From contig JANXUN010000132.1 in assembly GCA_025356185.1 (NCBI GenBank), positions 1 through 5,639 of the forward strand: a stretch of 5,639 nucleotides of DNA, given 5' to 3'. The DNA comes from Gemmatimonadaceae bacterium. GTDB taxonomy: Bacteria > Gemmatimonadota > Gemmatimonadetes > Gemmatimonadales > Gemmatimonadaceae. Below the pieces are notes generated by a model. That model was not told the DNA's origin. It was given only the letters and a program-made list of their open reading frames with translations, and searched no databases. How positions within the stretch are numbered: the stretch's first letter is position 1; each line of letters starts with the position of its first letter. A program made the position numbers and the translations under genes. Positions 1 through 5,639 of this stretch are shown piece by piece.

Positions 1-621
1 GTTGCCACCCGCCAAGTCCGAACCGCTAAAGCTGCCCGCCACCCGAATACCGAATTCGCGGGTGACCTGAAACGACGCCCCCAAATCAAAGCTGAGGCTT
101 AACTCGCTCTTTCTACTCCCCCGCTCGCTACAGCTGCTGCACAGATCGAGCGAAGCACGCGGGTGGAGATACGGAGTGATCGACATATCGTTCTCCAGCT
201 CGAAGCTGTGCCCAAGACTCACGCCAAACGGTATTCGTATGAACGTGAGCCCCTTTCCGAACCCGGCCCCTGCCCCACCCGTTAGCACCATGTTCAGCGG
301 TTGGGCCTCCGAGGCCCGCACCAGCTGCTGCGCCACGCCGCCGCCGGCGAAAAGCAGAAGCGACGCCGAGCCCCGCTGGTCGGACAGTCCGAGATCGAGT
401 TGCAGGTGGCGATCGGCGCTCCACCCCTCTCGCCATTGAAACAGTAGCGTGCTGCCTGCACCCCCAACCACTGCGCCGGTGTAATCGCGTGTGGATACGG
501 TCGGGAGTTGTAAGGCAGGATAGTGAAACGCCTGCGCACGCACGGCCGATGACGGCATCGAGAGCGCGACAGCGGACGCAAAGAAGAGAGCGCGAATGGA
601 TTGCTTGTGACGATATACCAT
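1..621 (-). CDS. Exported outer-membrane beta-barrel-like protein, N-terminal part (cut by left edge)
   Basis: The frame is open from the ATG at 621 to the window edge, giving 207 codons with no stop; the C-terminus lies outside. The first 31 residues form a good Sec signal peptide: basic MVYRHKQSIR, a hydrophobic core ALFFASAVALSMPSSA, and a cleavage region AVRAQA. The rest is rich in Gly and in alternating hydrophobic/polar stretches that read as amphipathic beta strands, for example RHLQLDLGLS (71-80), ASLLLFAGGG (86-95), LTFIRIPFGVSLGH (125-138), ELSLSFDLGASFQV (173-186) and FGIRVAGSFSG (190-200). This fits an OmpA-like or porin-type barrel, but no specific family is recognised. A CSSC pair sits at residues 161-164, between predicted strands. 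The start is supported by the signal peptide and a purine-rich GAGAA just upstream. The gene is divergent from the propeller/GWxTD pair. Coding status is fairly sure; the barrel assignment is inferred from composition only. Confidence 0.75.
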   Translation of the reverse strand, partial: MVYRHKQSIRALFFASAVALSMPSSAVRAQAFHYPALQLPTVSTRDYTGAVVGGAGSTLLFQWREGWSADRHLQLDLGLSDQRGSASLLLFAGGGVAQQLVRASEAQPLNMVLTGGAGAGFGKGLTFIRIPFGVSLGHSFELENDMSITPYLHPRASLDLCSSCSERGSRKSELSLSFDLGASFQVTREFGIRVAGSFSGSDLAGGN

Positions 622-762
622 CGAAATTTCTCGGAATTCTCGGTGCAGAGTGTGGCGCGCCCGGGTCGAACGCGGTTGTATCAATGAGAAGCGTGCAGGC
701 CCTTCTACGTAGCCATCGCTTTGTGGTTCCATCCCTCCGTGTCCACAGGCACATTAGCGCAA
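622..762. promoter_or_regulatory. Divergent intergenic region, presumed promoters for both flanking genes
   Basis: This 141-bp gap separates two genes that point away from each other, so it should hold both promoters. I see no convincing -35/-10 pair on either strand; TATCAA at 679-684 (plus strand) is at best a partial -10 match. Next to the minus-strand start is a 9-bp-period direct repeat of TTCTCGG (628-634 and 637-643). Read on the minus strand it gives CCGAGAA twice, and the copy nearer the gene can serve as its weak ribosome binding site. The position as a regulatory region is inferred from gene layout, not from recognised motifs. Confidence 0.35.
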
Positions 763-2013
763 ATGACCACGTTCATCGGAATCTCCGCCGTGCGCGCGCG
801 CGCGCGTTCTCATGACGTTGCACGGCGTTCGTCGATCGTGCTGTTGACCGCACTGCCAATGCTGTGGGCGAACGCCACCGCATTGCACGCGCAGGTGGTA
901 TCGTCGAGCGTTTCGACCCAAACACGAACCGGGCCTGCGAGCGGCACCGTCCTGCGTTCGAGTTTCTTCGGTGCGCTCACAGGAACCGCGCTCGCGGCGG
1001 GTTACTACTTTCTGAGCGAACACGGCAATCGTTCGGGCAACTGTCATCCCGTGAACTGCGCGCTGCCGTTCTTATCATTCTCGGGCGCATTTGCTGGCTT
1101 GACCATCGGAAAAGAGCTCGATGCACAGCGACGCGCGTTCGAACCGCGCGTTGGCGACAAGTTGCAGTTTGGATTTACCGAAGGCGCGGTACTGACATCG
1201 CCAACGTTCATCGACGTGCGCGATTCACTCATCGCCGTTGTCAGTGATAGCGGTGCACAACTGATGTCGGCGGCAACCACGCCGAAAGCATTGCGACGCC
1301 GCGCCGCAGGACTCAGTAGCCTTCGTCAAGTCGCGATCGTGCCAGATCGAGGTTCAATGGTGCTTGGAACGGCAAATGCACTCTGGCAAGCGCCGCTCCT
1401 CAGCGGTCCCGCGAAACGATTGGCCGGTGGTGCCGTCGATGCGCTCGCATCCTCCCGTGATGCCGTGCTCAGCGCATCAGGAAAACGTATTCGCTTTCAA
1501 TCGGGCAACGATGACAATCCGCGCGTCGACAGTCTTGACATGCGAGACGCAGTCACCGCCATCGCATACGACTCCATCGCGAACAGCTGGTTAGTCGCCA
1601 CGGATTCGCAAGTCGTGCGTGTGTCCAGCGTCGATGGGAAACTCGCACTGACCGGCGCAGCGCTCGCACTGCCCGCGTCGGCGCGCGCCGTTGCCTTTAA
1701 CGATCAGTGGATTGCCGTCGCGCTCGGTAACGAAGGCGTGATTGCGGTGCGCCGCTCCGAGTTTGGACACGCCGACGCGACACCCGTGCGCGTGATCAAC
1801 GAACCGCGGTTCGCGTACGACCTCGCGTTTCTCGGCAGCGCGTTGTATGTCGCTGGCGGCGTGGATGGTCTCTTTCAATTGTCGCTCTCTCCGACCGCAC
1901 GCGTGGTTGGCTCTTCGCGTCAGGTTCAGTTTGCCACAACGATTCGTGCTGGTGTTGGCGTGCTGTGGGTAGGCGACCGAAACAGACAGAGTGTTGTGCG
2001 CATTGTGCCCTAG
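763..2013 (+). CDS. Secreted protein with Gly-rich helical hairpin and probable seven-bladed beta-propeller
   Basis: The protein has 416 residues from ATG 763. The N-terminus has a basic stretch (residues 11-22), a hydrophobic core IVLLTALPMLW (25-35) and an ALHA|Q cleavage site after residue 43, so it is a Sec-type signal; the RRSS pair at 21-24 is only a weak Tat match. Residues 67-84 (SFFGALTGTALAAGYYFL) and 100-116 (ALPFLSFSGAFAGLTIG) are small-residue-rich hydrophobic segments, joined by a loop with two cysteines at 94 and 99. From about residue 141 there are seven units of roughly 40 residues, each with a V/L-A-F/Y strand, a turn and a W/L-x-V-A strand, as in DLAFLGSALYVAGGVDGLFQ (353-372). 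This resembles LVIVD-type or WD40-like propellers. The start is uncertain: TTG 721 and GTG 790 are in-frame alternatives, and GTG 790 gives a more usual signal-peptide length. The stop abuts the next gene. The function is unknown; a binding or scaffold role is inferred. Confidence 0.8.
   Translation: MTTFIGISAVRARARSHDVARRSSIVLLTALPMLWANATALHAQVVSSSVSTQTRTGPASGTVLRSSFFGALTGTALAAGYYFLSEHGNRSGNCHPVNCALPFLSFSGAFAGLTIGKELDAQRRAFEPRVGDKLQFGFTEGAVLTSPTFIDVRDSLIAVVSDSGAQLMSAATTPKALRRRAAGLSSLRQVAIVPDRGSMVLGTANALWQAPLLSGPAKRLAGGAVDALASSRDAVLSASGKRIRFQSGNDDNPRVDSLDMRDAVTAIAYDSIANSWLVATDSQVVRVSSVDGKLALTGAALALPASARAVAFNDQWIAVALGNEGVIAVRRSEFGHADATPVRVINEPRFAYDLAFLGSALYVAGGVDGLFQLSLSPTARVVGSSRQVQFATTIRAGVGVLWVGDRNRQSVVRIVP
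790..808 (+). repeat. Alternating CG dinucleotide tract in signal-peptide coding region
   Basis: Positions 792-806 are an uninterrupted alternating GC run of 15 nt, extended to about 19 nt of strict purine-pyrimidine alternation by flanking GT. It encodes the V-R-A-R-A-R part of the n-region of the propeller protein, or lies at its very start if GTG 790 is used. Such tracts can form Z-DNA and can slip during replication; neither effect is shown here. Confidence 0.85.
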
Positions 2014-2022
2014 TTGAGTCGC

Positions 2023-4218
2023 ATGCGACACGCCTTCGCCGTTGCCGCGATTGTGTTGCTGCTGCAACCGGTTGCGCTCGCAGCACAGACAAAGCATGTG
2101 ATGCCTCCGGGCGTCGACACGCTGGTGTCACAGGCGATGTTGCGCGCGGCGCAAGGTGATACCACGGCAGCGCTCAAGTTGCTGGAGCAAGCGAATGACC
2201 TCGCGCCCGACGATCCGGAGGTGTTGTATCAACGCGGCTATTTACTCGCGCGATCCACCTTTCTTCGTGTTGGCGACGTTCCTCGCAACTTCTTGGCGTG
2301 GCGACTGCTCGAACATGCGGCCGACGTCGATCCGAATAATGCGCGCTACTTGCTCGAGATTGGGCGCATTCGATTGTACACGCCGCTACTGCGCATCGAG
2401 GCCGAGCGCATCTTTCGCAAAGCACTGCGCGTTGCCGAGGACAGTGGTGATCCGTCGCAGCTTGCCGACGTATGTTGGGAGCTCGGACAAATCAAACAGC
2501 GTCGATATCAGAACACGAAAGATCGCTATCTCATCACCAGTCCAGGTCTGCTGTTCGAGCCGTATCAAGCATCGCAGGAAAAACATTACACGCGCGGTTT
2601 TCTCGAAGCGCACACGCGACCCATCGACGACATCGGTTCGGTCGACCGGATAGAAGCCGAAGAGTTATATCGACGCGGTCTGCGCGCGTGGCCGACGCAC
2701 GACGCGAATGCGCTCGGACTGCTCAGTGTTCTGTACGATCAGCGACGCTATCGCGAGATGCGCGATGTGGTGCGCCCGTTCATCGCGGCCGGCAGTGGCA
2801 GTGCTCACCTGCGTTTCGCTGCGGGACTCGCGGCGTATCGTGATGGGCATCTCCGCGATGCGGACACCTTGTTTGAAAGCGCGCTCAAGCGACTCACCAC
2901 GGTTGAACGCGATGAGGTGCTCAGTCTCAATCGCATCATTCGCAAAAGCGACAGTGCTTCGTATGCAGCGCTCTCTCCCGAGAGCCGCATGCACACGGAC
3001 AGCGCGTACTGGGAGGCCGCTGATCCCCTGCTTGCAACGCCGGAGAACGAAGCGCGCCTCGAGTATCTGGCACGCATTGCATACGCCGATCTTCGTTTTA
3101 GCAGTGAAGATATGCGACAGGTTGGATGGCGCACTGATCGCGGCGTGATCGTCGCACGCTATGGCGAACCGCCGGTCGTCGCGTCGTTTGGTGCATCAAA
3201 CGCACCGGACGCGTCTGACAACGGGCGTATCCTCACGGTGTGGTTTTATCCGTCAAAGGAACGCACGTTCGTGTTTACGGGCGCACCCGCCATGAACTAC
3301 GCGACATTCGCTGCCGATATGCGCGGCGTGGCCGAAGAACAACGCGAAGACGCTCCGTTTCTCTTGGATAACTTGCCGGTCGCGGCGAATGTCGACACCA
3401 TGCCCTCGCAAATGGCCCGCTTTCGCGGCGCGCACGGTGACGATTCGGAGCTCGTGATTGCGGCGGCTGTGAACACGCCCAACCTGTATCGTGCAGCGGA
3501 GCTCGATCAAAGCGTGCTGGCCTTGTCACTGCGTATCGGACAACCGTCGCGCATGAAGTTGGTCAACTCGGATACCGTTCCCGTGCGACTTCCCGCATCA
3601 CGCGCGACGAAACACACGTGGTCTCGGCAGCTGCCCGTTGGCCACTACCGCGTGCGCGTAGAGGCGCTCGATGTCGCAGTCGCAAGTGCGGCGGCGCGTA
3701 CGCAAGCGGAGATCGATATCGTGCGGCCGGCAATCGGTGTGTTCGCCATTAGCGATATGATGCTCACCGAGAAATTCACACCGCCTGCCGGGCCACTCGC
3801 TGGATTTCTGCAAACCGGCATGGTCCCGCATGCGGAGTTACGCTTTGCACAGCGGGAACAGTTTTCCGTGTATTGGGAGAACTATGCACTTCGCCCAGAT
3901 AGTACAGGGCGTGTGCACATCGATATTCAGTTACGCGTCACGCTGGTCGAGCGTGATCGCTCGGGACAACAAGTGCTTTCGCGCATGCTTGGCAGCGTCG
4001 CTGATCTTGTCGGACTCACCAAAGAGCGCGACGAACAACTTGCTGTTCGCTTTCAACGGGAAGAGGCGTTGGGCGCTCGCGACCGTGTGCCGATGATGAC
4101 CACCATCGGACTCGGCACCGCGCCCGCGGGTGAGTATTTACTGCAGCTCATCGTCACGGATCGCGCATCGGGCAACGTTGCACGCACCGAGCGAACGTTC
4201 CACGTGTCCAAAGAGTAG
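2023..4218 (+). CDS. Periplasmic TPR and GWxTD domain-containing protein
   Basis: The protein has 731 residues from ATG 2023. MRHAFAVAAIVLLLQPVALA is a clear Sec signal with cleavage near ALA|AQ. Residues about 35-310 are helical and TPR-like, for example AQGDTTAALKLLEQANDLAP and later EAERIFRKALRVAE and LYRRGLRAWP units. A GWxTD domain follows: the lead-in YWEAADPLLATPENEARLEYL begins at 329, the signature GWRTDRG is at 368-374 followed by VIVARYGEPP, and WFYP lies at 407-410. Downstream are beta-rich segments with VGHYRVRVEALD (around 540), a conserved-looking AISDMML (575-581) and a closing GEYLLQLIVTD (703-713). GWxTD proteins are exported and of unestablished function; the TPR part suggests protein binding. 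TTG 2014, directly after the upstream TAG, is an in-frame alternative start adding three residues; ATG gives the neater signal peptide. It is almost certainly co-transcribed with the propeller gene. Domain identity is confident; role is not known. Confidence 0.92.
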   Translation: MRHAFAVAAIVLLLQPVALAAQTKHVMPPGVDTLVSQAMLRAAQGDTTAALKLLEQANDLAPDDPEVLYQRGYLLARSTFLRVGDVPRNFLAWRLLEHAADVDPNNARYLLEIGRIRLYTPLLRIEAERIFRKALRVAEDSGDPSQLADVCWELGQIKQRRYQNTKDRYLITSPGLLFEPYQASQEKHYTRGFLEAHTRPIDDIGSVDRIEAEELYRRGLRAWPTHDANALGLLSVLYDQRRYREMRDVVRPFIAAGSGSAHLRFAAGLAAYRDGHLRDADTLFESALKRLTTVERDEVLSLNRIIRKSDSASYAALSPESRMHTDSAYWEAADPLLATPENEARLEYLARIAYADLRFSSEDMRQVGWRTDRGVIVARYGEPPVVASFGASNAPDASDNGRILTVWFYPSKERTFVFTGAPAMNYATFAADMRGVAEEQREDAPFLLDNLPVAANVDTMPSQMARFRGAHGDDSELVIAAAVNTPNLYRAAELDQSVLALSLRIGQPSRMKLVNSDTVPVRLPASRATKHTWSRQLPVGHYRVRVEALDVAVASAAARTQAEIDIVRPAIGVFAISDMMLTEKFTPPAGPLAGFLQTGMVPHAELRFAQREQFSVYWENYALRPDSTGRVHIDIQLRVTLVERDRSGQQVLSRMLGSVADLVGLTKERDEQLAVRFQREEALGARDRVPMMTTIGLGTAPAGEYLLQLIVTDRASGNVARTERTFHVSKE

Positions 4219-4233
4219 CGAAGTCATCACCGC

Positions 4234-4286
4234 GTACAAAACTGCGCGCCCGATCAGACTTACTGATCGGGCGCGCAGTTTTGTAC
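4234..4286. terminator. Perfect hairpin, probable bidirectional intrinsic terminator
   Basis: Two perfectly complementary 24-nt arms (4234-4257 and 4263-4286) enclose a 5-nt loop ACTTA. The core is a GC-rich 16-bp stem, CTGCGCGCCCGATCAG and its complement. AAAA lies on the left side of the core and TTTT on the right, so on each strand the stem is followed by a T run and then GTAC. It starts 16 nt after the GWxTD gene stop and ends 32 nt before the convergent lipoprotein gene stop, which is the expected place for a shared terminator. The T run is short (4), so efficiency is not certain. Confidence 0.85.
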
Positions 4287-4318
4287 ATCACGCCGCGTTA
4301 ACGCGACGTCATCGCGAA

Positions 4319-5464
4319 TTACCTACCGGTCACCGATGACGGTGTCGCGACCGTCATAATCGCGACGGCTCCCATCCGATCAGTCGGCGCCGCTTTGTTC
4401 TGTAGCGTGACGTACACGAATGAGAACTCCCGCCACGCGCGTCCATTTATTACCGCGGCACTGATCGTGTCCGCAGAAACGCGATGCTGCGAGGCGAAGA
4501 TCACGGCGAACGGCGTTCCGAACATGTACGTCGGGTCGACGATCGTTTTGTCGGCCTCGTAGTAGCTCAGGCGCTTCGGATACGGTGTCGCTTTTTGCCC
4601 CAAGCTGATCGTATCGATAAAGCGACCCAACGTGTCCGTGCGAATCGCCCACGCTTCGTAGTAGTAGCCGACAGGCGGACGATAATAGTTCGAATCGTTC
4701 ACGGTAAAGATTGGACCACGCACTTCGATGCGACCACGTGGAATGATGAGAGTGGTGGCGGTGAAGGCCGTCGGACCAAAGGCGTTTGCCGTCGCTGCCG
4801 ATGTTGCAAACGGGTACTCTTCGGTGAGCCGGGCGGCAAAGTTTCCGAACCGCATGCCAGCCATTTGACGCGCCGGCGTTCCCAGTGCGGCAGATTGGCT
4901 ACGACGTCCCCACAACACGCGACGTTCACCCGGCAATGCACCGGTGGCACCGGGTTCGACTGACACCAAGAACAGATTTGCCGAATCGGTTGCAGCGAGC
5001 GCAGGCACACTCGCCCGAGTGGCCGCGAAACGCATGAAGTAGTTTGAGCGGCCGTTTTTAAAGCTCGACAGCGTTGCCGATGTAGTGGTTGACGAGGTAA
5101 TAACCGGATCACCGGCGGCGTTGATCGTGGTATCGGTTCGAAGAATCGTCAACGTACCCGTTGCGGGCGCGAACTTTGTCGCCGAGTCGTTGCCGACCCA
5201 CACCACATACGAACCGGTGGAGAGCGAGTCCATACCCGAGAACTCGATGATGATTGAATCCGCGGCCGGCGTCGCAGATGCTGCGGGAGTTGCCGGAAAG
5301 ATCGCACGCCCTCTCGGCAGATTGCTCGCGGCCTTGCCCATGTTCTGGCCAAAGGCGAGCGTGCCTTCGGGTGCGGATGTGATTGAACGTTCTTCTTTGC
5401 ACGCACCGGCTACCACCGCGCACACTATGAGTGATGCTGAAACAGTTCGACGCATAGTTGTCAT
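4319..5464 (-). CDS. Putative lipoprotein of unknown family with two similar beta-rich segments
   Basis: The protein has 381 residues from ATG 5464. The N-terminus MTTMRRTVSASLIVCAVVAG is followed by AC at 21-22. Cys22 preceded by A-G-A makes a lipobox, although position -3 is Ala instead of the usual Leu; Cys15 is unlikely because Val precedes it. Mature residues 23-70 are low-complexity Ala/Pro/Ser, a typical lipoprotein tether. The rest is beta-rich. IIIEFSGMDSLSTGSYVVWV (71-90) and GYYYEAWAIRTDTLGRF (266-282) share a G-x-Y-x-x-W pattern and may be related modules, in a style seen in extracytoplasmic Ig-like domains. No known family is recognised, and it lacks the helical look of SusD/RagB. 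A G run in the upstream gene's last codons supplies the ribosome binding site. ATG 5455 (giving MRRT) is a possible alternative start. It follows the barrel-like upstream gene by 2 nt, so it probably assists that protein; this is inference. Confidence 0.85.
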   Translation of the reverse strand: MTTMRRTVSASLIVCAVVAGACKEERSITSAPEGTLAFGQNMGKAASNLPRGRAIFPATPAASATPAADSIIIEFSGMDSLSTGSYVVWVGNDSATKFAPATGTLTILRTDTTINAAGDPVITSSTTTSATLSSFKNGRSNYFMRFAATRASVPALAATDSANLFLVSVEPGATGALPGERRVLWGRRSQSAALGTPARQMAGMRFGNFAARLTEEYPFATSAATANAFGPTAFTATTLIIPRGRIEVRGPIFTVNDSNYYRPPVGYYYEAWAIRTDTLGRFIDTISLGQKATPYPKRLSYYEADKTIVDPTYMFGTPFAVIFASQHRVSADTISAAVINGRAWREFSFVYVTLQNKAAPTDRMGAVAIMTVATPSSVTGR

Positions 5465-5466
5465 GG

Positions 5467-5639
5467 TTAGTTGCCCCCCGGCGCGCCCGGCACATACCGG
5501 AAGCCGAGCGTCAGCATCAAGTTGCGTGCGGTGTTCTTCGCCGCTGGCACGGCCGGGAAATCCTCAGGGAACACGGTGTTCTGATTTTTGCCCTGCGTCG
5601 GGTCAAGGAAAGACCGACTGAAGTTCTGCATGGTGAGCG
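5467..5639 (-). CDS. C-terminal fragment of a probable outer-membrane receptor or barrel protein (cut by right edge)
   Basis: Fifty-six codons end at a TAA (5469-5467). The visible part begins LTMQNFSRSFLDPTQGKNQN and ends KNTARNLMLTLGFRYVPGAP plus GGN. The penultimate stretch NLMLTLGFRY alternates hydrophobic residues and aromatics like the last strand of an outer-membrane barrel, with a short tail after it. The style fits the C-terminus of TonB-dependent receptors (SusC/RagA-like or carboxypeptidase-regulatory-domain types) common in this kind of genome, but the fragment is too short to prove the family. The stop is 2 nt before the lipoprotein ATG, implying one transcript and probable translational coupling. 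Confidence 0.6.
   Translation of the reverse strand, partial: LTMQNFSRSFLDPTQGKNQNTVFPEDFPAVPAAKNTARNLMLTLGFRYVPGAPGGN
5474..5479 (-). promoter_or_regulatory. G-run ribosome binding site for the lipoprotein gene
   Basis: On the minus strand a run of six G ends 9 nt before ATG 5464. It is the only Shine-Dalgarno-like sequence near this start and favours ATG 5464 over ATG 5455. It lies inside the last Pro-Gly-Gly codons of the upstream gene, so ribosomes finishing that gene cover this site. Confidence 0.5.

Noticed and set aside
128..754. 208-codon open frame on the minus strand
   Set aside because: It overlaps the exported barrel-like gene in another frame, runs across the divergent intergenic region, is very Arg-rich and has no domain-like or signal sequence. 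The frame starting at 621 has a proper signal peptide.
721..762. TTG 721 as start of the propeller gene
   Set aside because: It adds 14 residues (WFHPSVSTGT-like) before an already long n-region, with no ribosome binding site; ATG 763 or GTG 790 fits a signal peptide better.
1591..2131. Minus-strand frames of 111 and 168 codons across the propeller/GWxTD junction
   Set aside because: Shadows in high-GC sequence, rich in Arg and His, with no start context.
4484..4963. 159-codon plus-strand frame opposite the lipoprotein gene
   Set aside because: Antisense shadow of a well-supported lipoprotein; its translation is Arg-rich with no recognisable features.
4319..5464. Lipoprotein as a SusD/RagB homologue
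   Set aside because: The position after a receptor-like gene is suggestive, but the sequence is beta-rich and Ala/Thr/Ser-rich without the helical TPR-like pattern of SusD.
5085..5621. 178-codon plus-strand frame at the right end
   Set aside because: It is antisense to both the lipoprotein N-terminus and the receptor-like C-terminus, which are supported by a lipobox and a barrel-like end.
1..5639. tRNA, rRNA, CRISPR array, insertion sequence
   Set aside because: No cloverleaf-like sequence, no regularly spaced repeats, and no transposase-like protein or paired terminal inverted repeats were seen. The only long inverted repeat is the terminator hairpin.

Overview
The window looks like part of a chromosome from a GC-rich Gram-negative bacterium, most likely a member of Gemmatimonadota (for example a Gemmatimonas relative). 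This is inferred from several signs. All four proteins whose N-terminus is visible carry Sec or lipoprotein export signals, two of them ending in an A-Q type cleavage region. There is a GWxTD-domain protein, a family typical of Gemmatimonadota, Acidobacteriota and Bacteroidota. There is also a C-terminal fragment resembling a TonB-dependent receptor. No database search was possible, so the taxon is a guess.

Layout: (1) 1-621, minus strand, the N-terminal 207 codons of an exported outer-membrane beta-barrel-like protein that runs off the left edge. (2) 622-762, a divergent intergenic region. (3) 763-2013 and about 2023-4218, plus strand, two tightly abutted genes: a secreted protein with a membrane-like helical hairpin followed by what reads as a seven-bladed beta-propeller, then a periplasmic TPR plus GWxTD-domain protein. 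(4) 4219-4318, a convergent intergenic region with a perfect 24-bp hairpin that looks like a bidirectional intrinsic terminator. (5) 4319-5464, minus strand, a lipoprotein of unknown family. (6) 5467-5639, minus strand, the C-terminal 56 residues of a probable outer-membrane barrel protein, only 2 nt upstream of the lipoprotein gene and so probably in the same operon.

Taken together this is a cell-envelope locus. The plus-strand pair probably makes two periplasmic partners, a propeller and a TPR scaffold. The right-hand minus-strand pair looks like an outer-membrane receptor with an accessory surface or periplasmic lipoprotein. No mobile element, RNA gene or CRISPR array was seen. The most interesting part is the coupled propeller/GWxTD pair, whose biochemical role is not established.
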